DNA of 64,000 nt from Girardinichthys multiradiatus (GCF_021462225.1 NC_061811.1:20734663-20798662), one strand, 5' to 3'. Numbered from the stretch's first letter, positions 1 to 11,883 are shown. The notes: generated from the letters alone by a model not told the origin. Numbers and translations: made by a program.

Positions 1-1245
1 TGCAGGAAGCCTGATTGAGGTTCCCAATACAACTATGATATTTAGAGAAATTATAATTATTTTTATAATATGAAGGGATCATTAGTTGAGTAGGCCAACT
101 TGCCATTGCATTTGTGAGACACATTTGCGCAGCACAAATAGGTTGCGCATATATTGAATTAAATTTCTATTCATAAAAGCATTTTCACTTACAGATGGGG
201 CCCTTATAGAAATATGGCTACAGTCCCTAGCTCTGATTACATTCAGAAATTGGCTCCTCGCTGCAAATGAGAGCCACAGTTTAGGGGAACTTTCTATATC
301 TGAGCAACATATGGATGAGGCCGACCCATATGGCTGGCATGACCCGGCTAGGGGATGACTGTTAAACAGCCGTCCTGTCATCAGCTTCCTCTGCAAAGCT
401 CTGGTTGAAAGGACTGCTGCATTGTGAGAACTTGAACTGGCACCGGCAAAGCACAGTTCCTCCTGGTGTCCCGCTGTAACACTGAGGCCAGCTCTGTGCA
501 GAGCTCCAAAATAAAAGCCCTGGGCAATCTTAACTGGCTGCTAAGCCATACATCATCATGTGCCAGCGGATCAGTACGAAAACAATCTCTGAAAACAATG
601 CGGTCCTTCCGACTTCTACCATTAGGGATGTCCTCCAGCTGTGCCATAGTTGCCATCGTTCTATCGTTAAGCGCAACTTTATGCAGCTATTTATGGAAGT
701 GTGATTGTCTCCAGCTTGTCCACCTTAGGAATCATGAAACATGACTTTTTAGGAATTAATCTGCTGATCCAACACAGTTTTCTTTTTCAGTGAAAATGAA
801 TGTGCCCCTTAGATAATTCACATGAATTGTATGCTCCTAAGCTCACAGACCGATCAACATTTCCATTACATGTGACAAAAACAGAGGACGTTTCCCAGTT
901 TATATCTGACTGAGGTTGTTTGCATCATATCTTAGGTGTGTTACGTTATTCCACAAGGCAAAATGTGATTCAGTTTTATTGTTCGTGTTCGAACCATAAA
1001 AGCTCAAACTCATGAAAACACTTCAGGTTCGATGCTCCATGAATTAAATAAAACAGAATGGAGTCATATTTCAGTGTACTTAGGTGAGGTTTACTTCTCT
1101 GTAGTTTATTATTGTCGATTGAAGAAGTTTGCGTGGCTACCGCACATTTTGACAGCAGGTCAAAAATTTGAGTGGATTTCCACAGGTTTACGCAACATTA
1201 TTATTTTTTTCCAAGATTATTGTTTACGCCACTAATGGCCTTTTT
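1..1245. other. Unassigned AT-rich DNA, no gene recognised
   Basis: Short open frames here (for example 466-744 plus and 381-656 minus) overlap each other on opposite strands and show no recognisable domain, splice context or codon bias. I see no repeat family I can name. Confidence 0.5.
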
Positions 1246-1249
1246 TATT

Positions 1250-1375
1250 CAGTATTTTCTGGAAGTAGGCAGTCAGAAAGACATGCCCAAATGTCATTGG
1301 GCTGGGACTAAAGCCTGTCTATATGGGTCGCACACTTAACCCCTTATGCCACCAGCACCATGCCCACATTGTTAA
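1250..1375. repeat. Short dispersed fish repeat, copy 1
   Basis: The stretch contains the series GGCAGTCAGAAAGACATGCC, a central AAGCCTGTCTATATGGGTCG and a terminal CCTTATGCCACCAGCACC, which I recognise as a short interspersed repeat seen across fish genomes. A related but more degraded copy lies at 38795-38985 (GGCAGTCAGAAAAGTG, then GACATGCAGCAAAGGTC). No tRNA-like A and B boxes are evident, so SINE class is not assigned. Confidence 0.5.
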
Positions 1376-1384
1376 TTTTAGCAC

Positions 1385-1465
1385 ATGCCTAGTTGTGTGT
1401 AAAACATTGCGTCGCAAGGTTTTCGTGCGTAAGTATGCTTCGTACATGAGGCCCCAGGACATTTA
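1385..1465. repeat. Possible MITE terminus
   Basis: The right end reads ...GCGTAAGTATGCTTCGTACATGAGGCCCCAGG (split here across two motifs: TATGCTTCGTACATGAGG and CCCCAGG). Read on the minus strand this resembles the GGGGCCTCATGTACGAAG type of terminus found on non-autonomous fish DNA elements. I could not find the partner terminus, so it may be a solitary end. Confidence 0.25.
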
Positions 1466-1469
1466 GTGT

Positions 1470-2330
1470 CTTACCAAAGGACACTTTACCAAATGGACCA
1501 TATGGTTGGAACCAGTACAGTAATGGTCTCAGAAGCTAAGTAACCACTTCTTATGATGGGGAGCAAGGACAACATGAAGAGGACTGACAAACACCAGAAT
1601 TACAGGTTAATTTAAAAGGCTATTCAGTGACGGAGCGAAATTTTAGATTTTACAGAATAAATGGAGAGTGGTTACTAGAAAATAAAAGAAAGATTATAAA
1701 AAAAGACCAAAACAACAGTTAAATATTTAAAAAAGTTGCTAAATTTGAGCTAAACATGTGCAGTGAATAAATTCCAAATAGATGCAAAATGAGAAGTATT
1801 TAAGAGTTTTATAGCAAACTGAGGATCTTTCCCCAAGGTAATAAAATCTGTTCTCCAAATGCATCAGTCAAATTTTAAGTGTCTGTAAGCATCAAACTAT
1901 ACAAAAGCTTTTCGTATCTAACAAAAAATCTGGCATCTAAAAAATTGATTAGTTAGAATTTATTTAATTAAACTGTTGTAACAATGTGCAGACATTTAAT
2001 TTAGGTTGCCTTTAATTTATGTTTTATTGTACAGATCATGCTAGTGTAAGAAGTAAATAAATTCAGTTTTAAAATCTAGCTACTCAAAAAAGATTGACAA
2101 AATTCTAACATCTCACTTTAAGAAGCTATACCCATTTTACTTTCAGTGCTTTATCTTTACTGTGTAAAGATAAACCTCCAATCACAAGTCTTCATTATAC
2201 AATACAAATAAACACATCAAGCCTACCATTCTCTACGGGACACCTCACATGAAGGAGGAAGGTAATTAATAGCTCAGAGAACAAGGATCTAAAGCTATAC
2301 TTTAATCAAAATATTAAAGGCTAAATATTA
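1470..2330. other. AT-rich unassigned DNA
   Basis: No coding frame, RNA gene or repeat that I can name. Composition is strongly A+T with many short A and T runs. Confidence 0.5.
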
Positions 2331-2334
2331 AATA

Positions 2335-3095
2335 TCATGCTTTTACATCCTTCCTTTTTACACCTAAATCCTTCAGTTGTGGTCTATATAAAGTGGAACT
2401 GCAAGGCTTTGGTCTGAATTCCTTGTTATTGTAGCTCCACAGGCTCCTCTTTTATCCCTGTTCTGAGGTGCGTCGGAAAACAACTTGTTTTGGTGCTCTC
2501 TTTAAATGCTGTTGAGGCACTTCACACCCCAGGTCAAAGATCGCTGCACTTTAACCCGTTCGTCCATTTTTGTAGTTTGATAACAATGATCTAGGGCTGA
2601 AGAAACAAGACAAAAAGGACAAAAACAATGCAAAACTGTATGTAATAATACTATTGAAAACATGCAGTACAGCTATGTCCTCAAGGAGCTAAAAGCAGCA
2701 CATAGTACTAATATAAGGAGAAAGCATGATGCTACAGCTATCAAAACAATGGCCAGGATGTCATATCAACACACAATAAATTCATGCCTAAAATAAAGTT
2801 TGTTGTCATTTTAATGTTATTTGCAGTTTACCGTTTCGCTGCGTCCATTTTTGCCATAGACAGAAGGAACTGACCCCTTGAGATGAAGTCTTTCAGTAAA
2901 TCCTTCTTGATTGTGGTGGAGGCTGCTGAAGAATTTGTCCTTGAAGTCAGGGAAATTTCCCCACTGATGTGGGAAAATTTCCATGAAAATAAAATTTAAC
3001 CAGGCACTTCGAAAAGGTTCTGATGCTGGGGGACGGTGTAATGAATTGTGTCGGTTAATACACCCAACAACCAAACCAAACTTATCCTCTTTCAA
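2335..3095 (-). pseudogene. THAP-domain relic repeat, copy 1
   Basis: Read on the minus strand, the frame at 3095-2817 carries SAWLNFIF, a degraded middle, and GFTERLHLKGSVPS. This matches the second half of THAP zinc-finger domains (W-L-F core, then the C-terminal V-P-T/S box); the C..H pair in the middle is no longer readable. After the coding part comes a splice-donor-like GGTAAAC near 2826-2832, so this resembles an exon end. The same block, including about 500 bp of non-coding sequence beyond the donor, recurs in opposite orientation at 28865-30890. Known family facts: THAP domains bind DNA and occur in P-element-like transposases and in host proteins such as THAP9. Which of these it came from is inference. 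Confidence 0.5.
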
Positions 3096-3099
3096 CGTA

Positions 3100-3620
3100 G
3101 GTATATATGAGCTTTGACTACAAAATAGCAGTGAGAAATAAATATGTCATATACACAAAATTGATCAGCTGGAAGTCCATGACCTCATTTAGCTGTTCCG
3201 CAGCAAATACTGTGACGTAACAGTTGAAAAAAAATTAACAGATGATAGAGAAAACTGAATGGACTGAAAAATATGACCCAAACAGAATATATATATATCT
3301 CTGCAACATCATGAGAGACAAAATTCAACTTTTCTGAAATACTGCAGACTCCAAGTAGTGGAGTTACACAACAAAATGTATTTAAAGGTTAAAAAAGTGG
3401 ATTATGGATGATTTGTCCCCCTTAAAGTAGGATTATCTACCTAGGAAGATAGTGTTTGTACATTACAAACTAGTTTTCTTGATTATCATTTAAATAACTT
3501 TAATGGCCAACATTTAGTCTTTCCAAAATAACTTTTTTCAGTGTAGTTTTGAGCTCATTGTAAAATATTATATCTTTCAGCAGTTCTTTTCTTTATAGCA
3601 TAACACAAGTATAGCAAGCC
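3100..3620. other. Unassigned AT-rich DNA
   Basis: Nothing recognisable between the THAP-relic repeat and the solo LTR. It includes a short TA microsatellite near 3288-3300. Confidence 0.5.
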
Positions 3621-3626
3621 CATATT

Positions 3627-4248
3627 TGTCACAATCTGCCATCTTGTGATTTGTGTTTGTTTGCTTCTCCTCAGGGGTTTTTCTGTTCCTCCAGGTCAGT
3701 AGTTTACTTCAGTTAGTTGTTAATTCCTAGATTATTGTTTGAAGTGTTTGCTTATGTTTTCCTACAGATCTGTTTTCCCTGGGTTTTGTTATTAGTTTAG
3801 TTTCTTTTCTTTCCTCATGCGCTTGCTTTCCCTCTGCTCATTAGTTTAATTAGACACATTCCCCTCAGTCTCCCTGCAGCCTGTTCCACACCTGTGTCAT
3901 GTTTCCCCTGATTACCTGTCTCCCTGTTTCATTGGTTCATACTCCACTTCCCTCAGTATATAAGCTAGCTTGATTTGATTGTTCACTGCTGGTTCCTCCT
4001 GTATGTTATCCTGTAAACTGCCCTGGCTAAATCCCTGTTTATGTTCCTAAGTTCTTCCAGTCTGGTCCCAGTTACCAGTTTTCTGTTTGCCTCCTGGATC
4101 TAGATTCTGAAGATTGTTTGCTCTCATGCTCAGCACTCTGCCTGCCTGCTTGTATGTCTGCTTTTCATTAAACTCCTAACGACTCCCTATGCGGCTTCCT
4201 CGTCATGATCTGCACGTTGGTCCTGCCTCCAAAAACCCAAATATGACA
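3627..4248 (+). mobile_element. Solo LTR of a Gypsy-type retrotransposon
   Basis: The block starts TGTCACAATCTGCC and ends AAATATGACA, so it has TG...CA ends. It is flanked on both sides by ATATT (3622-3626 and 4249-4253), a perfect 5-bp target site duplication. Inside there is a TATA-like CAGTATATAAGC near 3955-3966 and an ATTAAA polyadenylation-type hexamer near 4168-4173, in the correct order for a plus-oriented LTR. No internal retroelement sequence is attached. The 622-bp length suits a Ty3/Gypsy LTR, and a solo LTR is the usual product of LTR-LTR recombination. Confidence 0.85.
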
Positions 4249-4253
4249 ATATT

Positions 4254-7200
4254 AGCCAGTGACTTAGTCCTGTTATCTGCTTAGGTAGGGTATGTAATCA
4301 ATTACTGTTTTTAGGTGAGATGGCCTGCTTTCTTCAATTGCCAAGTTTATTCCTAATTAGAAATATGTCCAATCAGTGGGATTTGTATTTTTTATAAGCA
4401 TGGGAAATGATTGCATTCCATTATTCAACCAGTTTACCTGAACAGCAGCATGATCCATGCAGATAAAACCCAGGTTACTCTAGCAATTTCTTTAGAAACC
4501 TACAAAAATTTGTTAAAATTTACAGCCTAAAGCATATCTTTGTAAGGGGGACAATTGCTAACTGTAAAATTAATAAACTATTTCTACTTCATGCTGCTTC
4601 ATATAAACCTGGTGTAATTTCACCAAACATCTAAAATAACTCTTTTTAATTAGTCTCAGAGTCTGTAGATAATATAAGTAATTAAAATGACGGACCGTAA
4701 TTCAGCTCTGAAGATTAGCACAAAGTGTGAATTCAAATTTCACTAATTAAAAACCAAATAGAGCGTCAGGTGTTTTCACTGTCCACATGCTTCTGCACAT
4801 CTCACACATTGTAGACTTGGATTCAGTCCTAATGTTTATCTCATACACATCTGCAAATGTTTTATTTTTAGATTATTAGCTGAAATGCTTTTTAATTAAG
4901 AGGAAGCCTTATGAAAAAGAATTCTCGTTGGATTTACTTTCTGTGAATAAGTGATGACTGGATGCCAGAAATGTCAAATGGGCCGTATCAAAGCAAACGC
5001 GCTAAAATTGATATGATAATAAAAAATGGTTGCACAAGTCAATGAGATTCAGATGATGCACATCAGTTTTCTGCACCAGCATGAAAGGTGGAGGATACCT
5101 AAAATAAATAATAAATAAATCCTGAAGACATCAAAGGAAAGGGACCTTTAAAGCTAATTAATTTGTCCTTTCTGGAAAGATTAATGCTGAGGTGGTTTCC
5201 TGCTCGGATTATTTCTGTTATGAAACCTTGTGTCTGTAAGTCAGGCTGAATCCCACGGAGCCCTAAACAATGTAATTAGCTGGCAAACATATACAAATAC
5301 GTAATTAAAAAAACTAAAATAACCTCAGTTTTTATCATCCATACTTAATGCTTATTTCATCCATATACACAGTTTCTTTCCTAGTCTCCTGTAAACTGGA
5401 GCTAATCAGAGCATGCCTTTGCAGAAAGGCCTCGTTTATGCAGTCACAGGGTAACAGGTATAGGTGGTGAACAAAGCATCTATGTCATCTTTTCTGATAA
5501 AGTTAATCATCACAAAACATGATTAAATATTTTACCGCATATCCATTATGGCACTCCAATAGTAAAACAAACACTAAGTGACAATGCTCAGTGTAATTTT
5601 GTTTTATAACTGTGGAGCCATTAAATAATAGATGACAAACACAACTGAGCGTATCTAAAAGGATGTTGGCACTTACTGAAGCACCTTCATTGGTGCATTG
5701 CATTTCTTTTGTGAGCTCCTGAAAGCTTTTTAATTAAAATGGTTGTCTTCATTATTTGTTGTTGTGAAGCATTCTGAACAATAGAACTGCCAGACATTTA
5801 AGGAGTCTGTATTCTTTTGCTTTTCAAAAGTTTCTAAAGGGCATATATGATCGCATGAACAACTTTTTCTTATCAGTTGTGTTCTGGCTTGTGGCTCACA
5901 ACTGCTATTTTCATTCCCATGGCTGACACCAACATATCTGCCTAAAAAGTGTGAAAAAAGCAAGCAAAAGGCAGCTGAGATTCTAAGAAAAAGTTCCTAT
6001 AGAGTGATGATGTTAGCAAAGGAACACAGAACCTTGGTTTCAATGGATAAGAGGAGAATCCCAAAGTCTCCAGCTCCAATTTGAGTTTATATGGAGAATT
6101 TCTTATCCAGTTCCCCCAGTGAGGAGGAGGAGGTCAGGAGACATGTTGTCTGAAAGCAGTAGATTTGGGACCTCACAAACCCATACCCAACACAGGGATG
6201 CATATGTTGTAAGCCACATGACATAAGTGGCAATGTCATATTTTGGCTTATATGACTAAGGCAGTTATACTATGAGGCTAACAAGATTCTATTTGACAAG
6301 TCCATTCTGGTTGTAATTCACCACAGTGGCTAATCTCTGCTTGTAACAAAAGCTGTAATTCAAAGCACTAATTCTGGCAGCATTTAGACCGACATTGTAA
6401 TTCATGTCCACTCAAGTTAAGTGATTATGGTGACAGTAGACAGAAACCACAACCTACCACATAACCAGGCTCAGTATGAGCAAAAGCTGCATTATTAGGC
6501 TGAGGGTTGATAAGGCATGAAGGAGACAGAAAAAAAGCCAGAAATAATGATGTAGGAGTGCCTTGTATGGTGAAAAAAAAAAAGTAAACATGAGGGCAAC
6601 AATACTTTGTCAGGATTGAGATCCAGCTAACCATGAGTTTCTATGGGAAAGAAAAGCAAGGAATACAAATACAAATGTTTAAAAATTAGGAGACTCTACA
6701 ATAGTATGTGGATTCATATTTTGACAAATGGATATTAAACATTACTTTTACCAACTCAGATGAATTCAAGTAATATGAAATAAATTACAACAAAGGCCTT
6801 TTCAGTAAAATGTAATATACATTATTTCTGAGAAGGAAAAAATATGATCCCCTCACATATTGACACTTAAATTAGCTAAAATTATTCACAGGCATATGAC
6901 ACCAAATGCACATAATTAGAAAATCATATCTCTGTCCTGTTTTAACCACAGACATTTAGTTTGTTGTACTCCTGACTGTTGAAGTGAGACTGAACACAAT
7001 AGTGAGATTGAAAGGAAAACCCCATAAATGTCATCATAGGACCATGATCTTGCCTCTGTTGATATGAAAGTGCATGTCTGTACAATCAAAAAGAGGCTGC
7101 ACAAGTTTAACTTTCACAGGAAAAGAAAAAGGAGGAAATATTTCCTCTCTACAAAAACCATACTGTTTCCATGTGTTGTGATTACAAATATATTTTTTAA

Positions 7201-7285
7201 TATTACTGCTTTAATATTTTATAAAATAATATTTCAGTCTGTTAAGGGTCACCTGTGAATAGGGCAGTGGTATTAGGACAACATT
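4254..7285. other. Unassigned AT-rich DNA
   Basis: No gene recognised. Around 6435-6530 there is weak similarity (CCAGGCTCAGTATGAGC) to the dispersed repeat better preserved at 53670-53850. Short open frames in this stretch have no domain support. Confidence 0.45.
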
Positions 7286-7514
7286 GAAAGGGGTGAGCCA
7301 AGCTCTGGCATTACTGAACAGCAAAACTCTCTACACACACAGAGTAGCTGTGGGGAGGAGCTGCTTGTTCTGCCAGCCCAGCTGAACCGTATGACAAAGG
7401 CACGTTCGGCTCCTTGAATGGCTGCGATGCGGCGGGGTAGCTCTCGCTACCTGGATAGAAGGAAGGCATCCGATGTGGTCCCGGCCTCCTTTTCCAGGCC
7501 GTGGGGTGAAATCC

Positions 7515-7628
7515 GCTTCGAAGGTTCACCACTGTTCCAGGTTTTCTTTATGTGTGGTTAAGGGCTCTCACTGTTGTTTGCTGGAAACCCAAAGCCTTAG
7601 AAATGGCTTTGTAGCCCTATTTAGATAT
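7515..7628 (-). pseudogene. Tc1-like transposase relic, HTH portion
   Basis: Read on the minus strand this gives GYKAISKALGF-type sequence, followed by a PHIKKTWNSGEP-like stretch. This is the first helix-turn-helix of a Tc1-like transposase (the family pattern is GYKAISKALGL...IIxKWRKHGTVVNLPR). It is an isolated fragment of about 110 bp with no TIRs or DDE domain, so a dead remnant. Confidence 0.6.
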
Positions 7629-7741
7629 GTTATCCCCATGCATGTGTGTGTTGCCCAAGTAGTCTTTAAGAAGTCCAAAAGCAAGCATGCTGGACATTCC
7701 ATGCTGTGCTCTGTTGTTGTGTTTTTGTCTCTTATGCCGGC

Positions 7742-7778
7742 TATGTGAGGGACTGGTGACCTGTCCAGGGTGTGCCTG
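7742..7778. repeat. Fragment of a fish-wide short repeat
   Basis: GACTGGTGACCTGTCCAGGG with GTGTGCCTGC after it matches the conserved core of a dispersed repeat common in fish. Other pieces of the same or an allied family lie at 15340-15420 and 18487-18795. Confidence 0.4.
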
Positions 7779-7799
7779 CTTCTCAGCCATTTCAGGCTA

Positions 7800-9905
7800 G
7801 ACACAGGGCCAAGCAGCTAAGGTTGGAACATATGCTTGTGTTTTCTTGCTTTTAACAGGCAAATTTTGACCTTTAGCCTCCCTTCATCAGTTATAGCCTA
7901 ATATACAAATTAGCAGTGATGCTAGGGCAGAGGACTTAAACCACTTTATATGGACAATATGGACAGTTGGATGGTTCTTTTTTGATTTAATAGTATGAAT
8001 AGAACATGATTTAAAGGGAATAGCAAAAATACAGACAAATGGTTCAACAAAGACCGTGAGACATCCACTGCATCTGCTGATCTTCACCCAGTGTTTTGAC
8101 TGATCGCTGGACACTCATCATGGAACTGCCAGTAACTATATTATTGCTGATGTGAGCTCTAGCCCCGCCAACTACCTGTACATTAAATAATTTGCAAACC
8201 TATTGATGGTCTTCATGTGCAGTTTCTCAGTTAGGAGTTATGTATATTTTTTTATATGAGCATCATCAATACATTCTCACACATTGTGTGTCTTACAGTG
8301 GATTAGCTTGTACTTGGTTACCTGAGAATGAATCACCTCAACAAGTACATGTAAGTCTATAAGGTCTCCGAAGCTTTCAGTGACATGGATGTGTCTCATT
8401 CCACCCAACACACAAACACAAAAAACAAAAGATTTGGTGGAGTGGGTCGCTGAGCCAAATTATGAAGGTTATGTTGGAGCCAAAATAACAGCGGGGGACG
8501 TCCTATTTAGTTTATGCTGCAGATTTTCAGAGTGAAAATCTCCTGGGAGAGATAATTTTCCACTGCGCTTGAGTCATGCTGCCAGGCCTGGCAAGAGACA
8601 ATGCGTTGCTGAGATGTGATATGTTTAATAATGGAGGCAAATCAAACTAAGACTATTTTTATTCTCACAGCTGTGAAAACACTACAGGGGAGCTCTTAAG
8701 AGGAATGCCTCTGTAATATTAACTGGGTTATTACAAAGTCAATACACTTATACAAAAAACCTACTGTTTTGACAACATTAGGAAGCCTACTCAGTAATTT
8801 AAAATAAAAAAGAGATTTACAGATGACATCCCCCTGCACCCTGCGACTCTTTTGCTTCCTGAACAAAGCTTATTTTGTCTTGAAATAACATCACTCTATT
8901 TATCCACTTTCTCTGCTTCACTTCACTTAATGAAATAATCTCTCTTCACTTTCTTCAAGCTTTTCCTCTCAGTCCTTAAATGCTTTCAATACTCAACACA
9001 ATTTGCACATCTACATGTGCACATAATCAAGTAATTAATAATGATGATATATTTTTTCCTGATGTAATCTAAGTTTCTGTTGAGGTTTTAAACAACTGAA
9101 TTTATAATAATGACAAATTTAAAGTTAAGTTACATTCTTAAGGTTGTCCAAATTTAACTTTAATGAACTTCAAACAAGTACTCCTTTTGACTATAACAGG
9201 AAGCCAGTGGCACTTTATATGGACAATATGGACAGTTTCCCAGGGCAGCATTAGAAGGAGGGCGCATGAGCAGTAAAAAAAACAACCTTTGGTGCCCTAA
9301 ATAAATGTTGCATGTTGGATGTTTTGCATCTGCGGTCAGTGAGGATTTGTTGAGGTGCATCCTGTTTGCTGCTGAGAGAGGGAAGAGGTCACATGACTTA
9401 GCTGCACAGAATTGTTTTCCCCACTTCACGTTTGAGGTGAAATTATGGATTTGGTTGGCTTTCAGGAGGCAGGGCTGTTTTGTCAATCAATCTGTGCACA
9501 CATGTAGCACAAGTAGACCTATGATGTCCTCTCTCCCTTTAGCTAGAAAGCATCTATGTGATATGTTAAGTGAGGTGCAACTAGGAAATTTGAACACACC
9601 ACTTCCCTGAAGAGTGCAAAAGAGTTCAAGCTCAAGATTGCTGGTGTGCTGCAGCTGTGCTGATGGTGCTATGCTAATTATTTGAGGATGAAGTCTGTAG
9701 TCAAAGTATGGGCAGGCATTAGTCAATGTAAAGCATATCGTTGACATGTCCTCCCTACTAGTGAATGTGCCATAGCTATTTATCCACCGTCATTGCTGGC
9801 CCTGGTTACTAGCCTGCGCAGCAGGCTCCGCTGTGGGTGAGAAGCTGTGGACGGAGGGCTGTAGCACAGCAGAGAGCAAGGGTACAGACCGGTGAGCTGT
9901 GCCTT
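7800..9905. other. Unassigned DNA containing one half of a 27-bp exact repeat pair
   Basis: No gene recognised. Positions 7942-7968 and 9211-9237 carry an identical 27-bp sequence beginning CACTTTATATGGACAATATG. Open frames at 9160-9486 (minus) and 9305-9610 (plus) overlap on opposite strands and look random. Confidence 0.45.
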
Positions 9906-9937
9906 TCCATATACACTGCTCAAAAAAATAAAGGGAC

Positions 9938-10911
9938 ATTATGGGGGGCCTATTTCCTCCTCGCCACACTACCTGCCAGTGGTTGGAGTCTCTGCCCGCT
10001 GGTGTACTTGTGGTTCTCGGTGTCTGGGGCCGGGTGCTTTGGTGTGTGCTGGCTCACTCCCGGTGGCTGCTTGCTGGGGCCTGGCCCCCTGGGCTCTGTC
10101 AGGCCTCTGCTTAGGGGTTGGTGTGTCTTGGGCCTCTGGGTTCATGGCTGGATCTGCTCGGGCGTGGACAGCTGCCGGCGGGGCCTGTGGGCTCGTCCCT
10201 GGGGCTTCTGCACTGTCGCTGCTGGGTGGTTCCTCTGGGACCCTCCACTGCTCTTCTCTGGGGGGGGTTGCGGTAGTCATGGCGATGGTTCTCCTGGTTC
10301 CTGTGCTTTGGGGGGCCTTTGGATGTCTGTGGCTCAGATCTCCTCTGTGTCCGTCCAGGGACCATGGGGCAAGTCTGTGGGTCCCCACACTCTCTATTGC
10401 ATATTTTTGTGGAGAAACCTTGTATACAAAAGCGCGTCCACACCCATACTCACAGGTGTTAAGCTTCTGGTGTTGACAGATACACAGATGTTCTATATTG
10501 GGCTGCACCTCTCACTAAGTACATTTTACATTCATAATTACCATGTACTATTTTGATGAAGAAAAAAAAAAAAAAAAAAACAGCTGCAGGTATAAAAGCA
10601 AGCATGGTGTAGGCTTGTATTCTCTTCATCCTTCTTTTTCTCCTCCACTCTTTCCTCCTTTTCTCCCCTTTTTCCCTTTTGCCCCATCTCTCTTTTTTTA
10701 GCTTCTTTTTTCCTTTTCATTTCAGTCTCCATGTCCGTAACAATTGAAATATTCCCAAAGAAGTTTATAATAAAGTTTATTTTATAAATATCAAGCAGAG
10801 ATTTAAAGCATTAGCTCTGATGCTCCACTTGTGAAATCTGTTGTGCAATTTCTTGGCACTCGGACAACAATTCTGAGAGCTACTCTGCCGGACAGGACAC
10901 GGTAAAAAAAA
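9938..10911 (+). repeat. GC-rich poly-A-tailed insertion (retroposon-like)
   Basis: Between the left tip of Tc1 family A and its continuation lies about 970 bp of unrelated DNA. It is G+C rich at its left (9940-10400), then pyrimidine-rich (10615-10725), holds an AATAAAG at 10769-10775, and ends in a run of 11 A (about 10900-10910) just before the Tc1 sequence resumes. A terminal A-run fits target-primed reverse transcription. Long open frames on both strands in the GC-rich part are composition artefacts, not genes. A clean target duplication is not visible. Confidence 0.5.
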
Positions 10912-10931
10912 AAAGTGAACAACACAATATA

Positions 10932-11635
10932 CAGGGGTTGGACAATGACAACAGTCTGGGTGGTACGCTTCTTTGGGGCTTCTCCACACCGTAACTCTCC
11001 CGGATGTGGGGAAAACAGTAAAGGTGGACTCATCAGAGAACAATACATGTTTCACATTGTCCACAGCCCAAGAATTGCGCTCCTTGCACCATTGAAACCG
11101 ACGATTGGCATTGGCATGAGTGACCAAAGGTTTGGCTATAGCAGCCCGGCCGTGTATATTGACCCTGTGGAGCTCCCGATGGACAGTTCTGATGGAAACA
11201 GGAGAGTTGAGGTGCACATTTAATTCTGCCGTGATTTGGGCAGCCGTGGTTTTATGTTTTTTGGATACAATCCGTGCGTCCACAGTTAATCCTGTTGGAT
11301 GTGGTTCATCCTTCTTGGTGGTATGCTGACATTACCCTGGATACCATGGCTCTTGATACATCACAAAGACTTGCTGTCTTGGTCACAGATGCGCCAGCAA
11401 GACATGCACCAACAAGTTGTCCTCTTTTGAACTCTGGTATGTCACCCATAATGTTGTGTGCATTTCAATACTTTGAGCAAAACTGTGCTCTTACCCTGCT
11501 AATTGAACCTTCACATTCTGCTCTTCCTGGTGCAATGTGCAATCAATGAAGACTGGCTACCAGGCTGGTCCAATTTAGTGATGAAACATCCCACACTAAA
11601 ATGACAGGAGTTTCAATTTCATTGTCCAACCCCTG
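10932..11635 (-). mobile_element. Internally deleted Tc1-like element, family B
   Basis: Both TIR tips are present: CAGGGGTTGGACAATGA at 10932 and its complement TCATTGTCCAACCCCTG ending at 11635. Both are flanked by TA (10930-10931, 11636-11637). The element is only 704 bp because everything after the RSPKEAYHPDC stretch of the transposase is deleted directly onto the TIR. It sits inside Tc1 family A near its 5' end, so it is younger than that element. Confidence 0.9.
10950..11449 (-). pseudogene. Truncated Tc1-like transposase (family B, short copy)
   Basis: The initiator is the ATG at 11449 (minus). The readable part covers the linker, AAQITAELNVHLNSPVS, the second DNA-binding region, and the start of the catalytic core with the first aspartate in LFSDESTFTVF, then WRSPKEAYHPDC. 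There the frame runs into the TIR, so the second aspartate and the glutamate of the DDE triad are absent. A further deletion of roughly 38 bp, relative to the copy at 13.6 kb, removes part of the N-terminal region. It cannot encode an active transposase, but the ends could still be mobilised in trans. Confidence 0.8.
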
Positions 11636-11883
11636 TAACTCCAAGTAAATCAAACTTCAATGAAGTCAAAGTGTCCACTTAGGAAGCCACACTGATTGAC
11701 AATCAATTTCACATGCTGTTGTGCAAATAGACAACAGGGGGAATCTTTGGCGATTAGCAAGACACACTCAATAAAGCAGTGGTTCTGCAGGTGGGGACCA
11801 CAGACCACTTCTCAGTACCTATGCTTTCTGGCTGATGTTTTGGTCACTTTGAATGTTGGTGGTGCTTTCACACTCGTGGTAGC

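Noticed and set aside
381..744. Opposed open frames near the left edge
   Set aside because: They overlap on opposite strands, have no recognisable motif and no splice or promoter context.
9837..10556. Long overlapping open frames on both strands (up to 239 codons)
   Set aside because: They lie in a GC-rich repeat insertion with few stop codons by composition. Frames on both strands are equally open and none has a domain.
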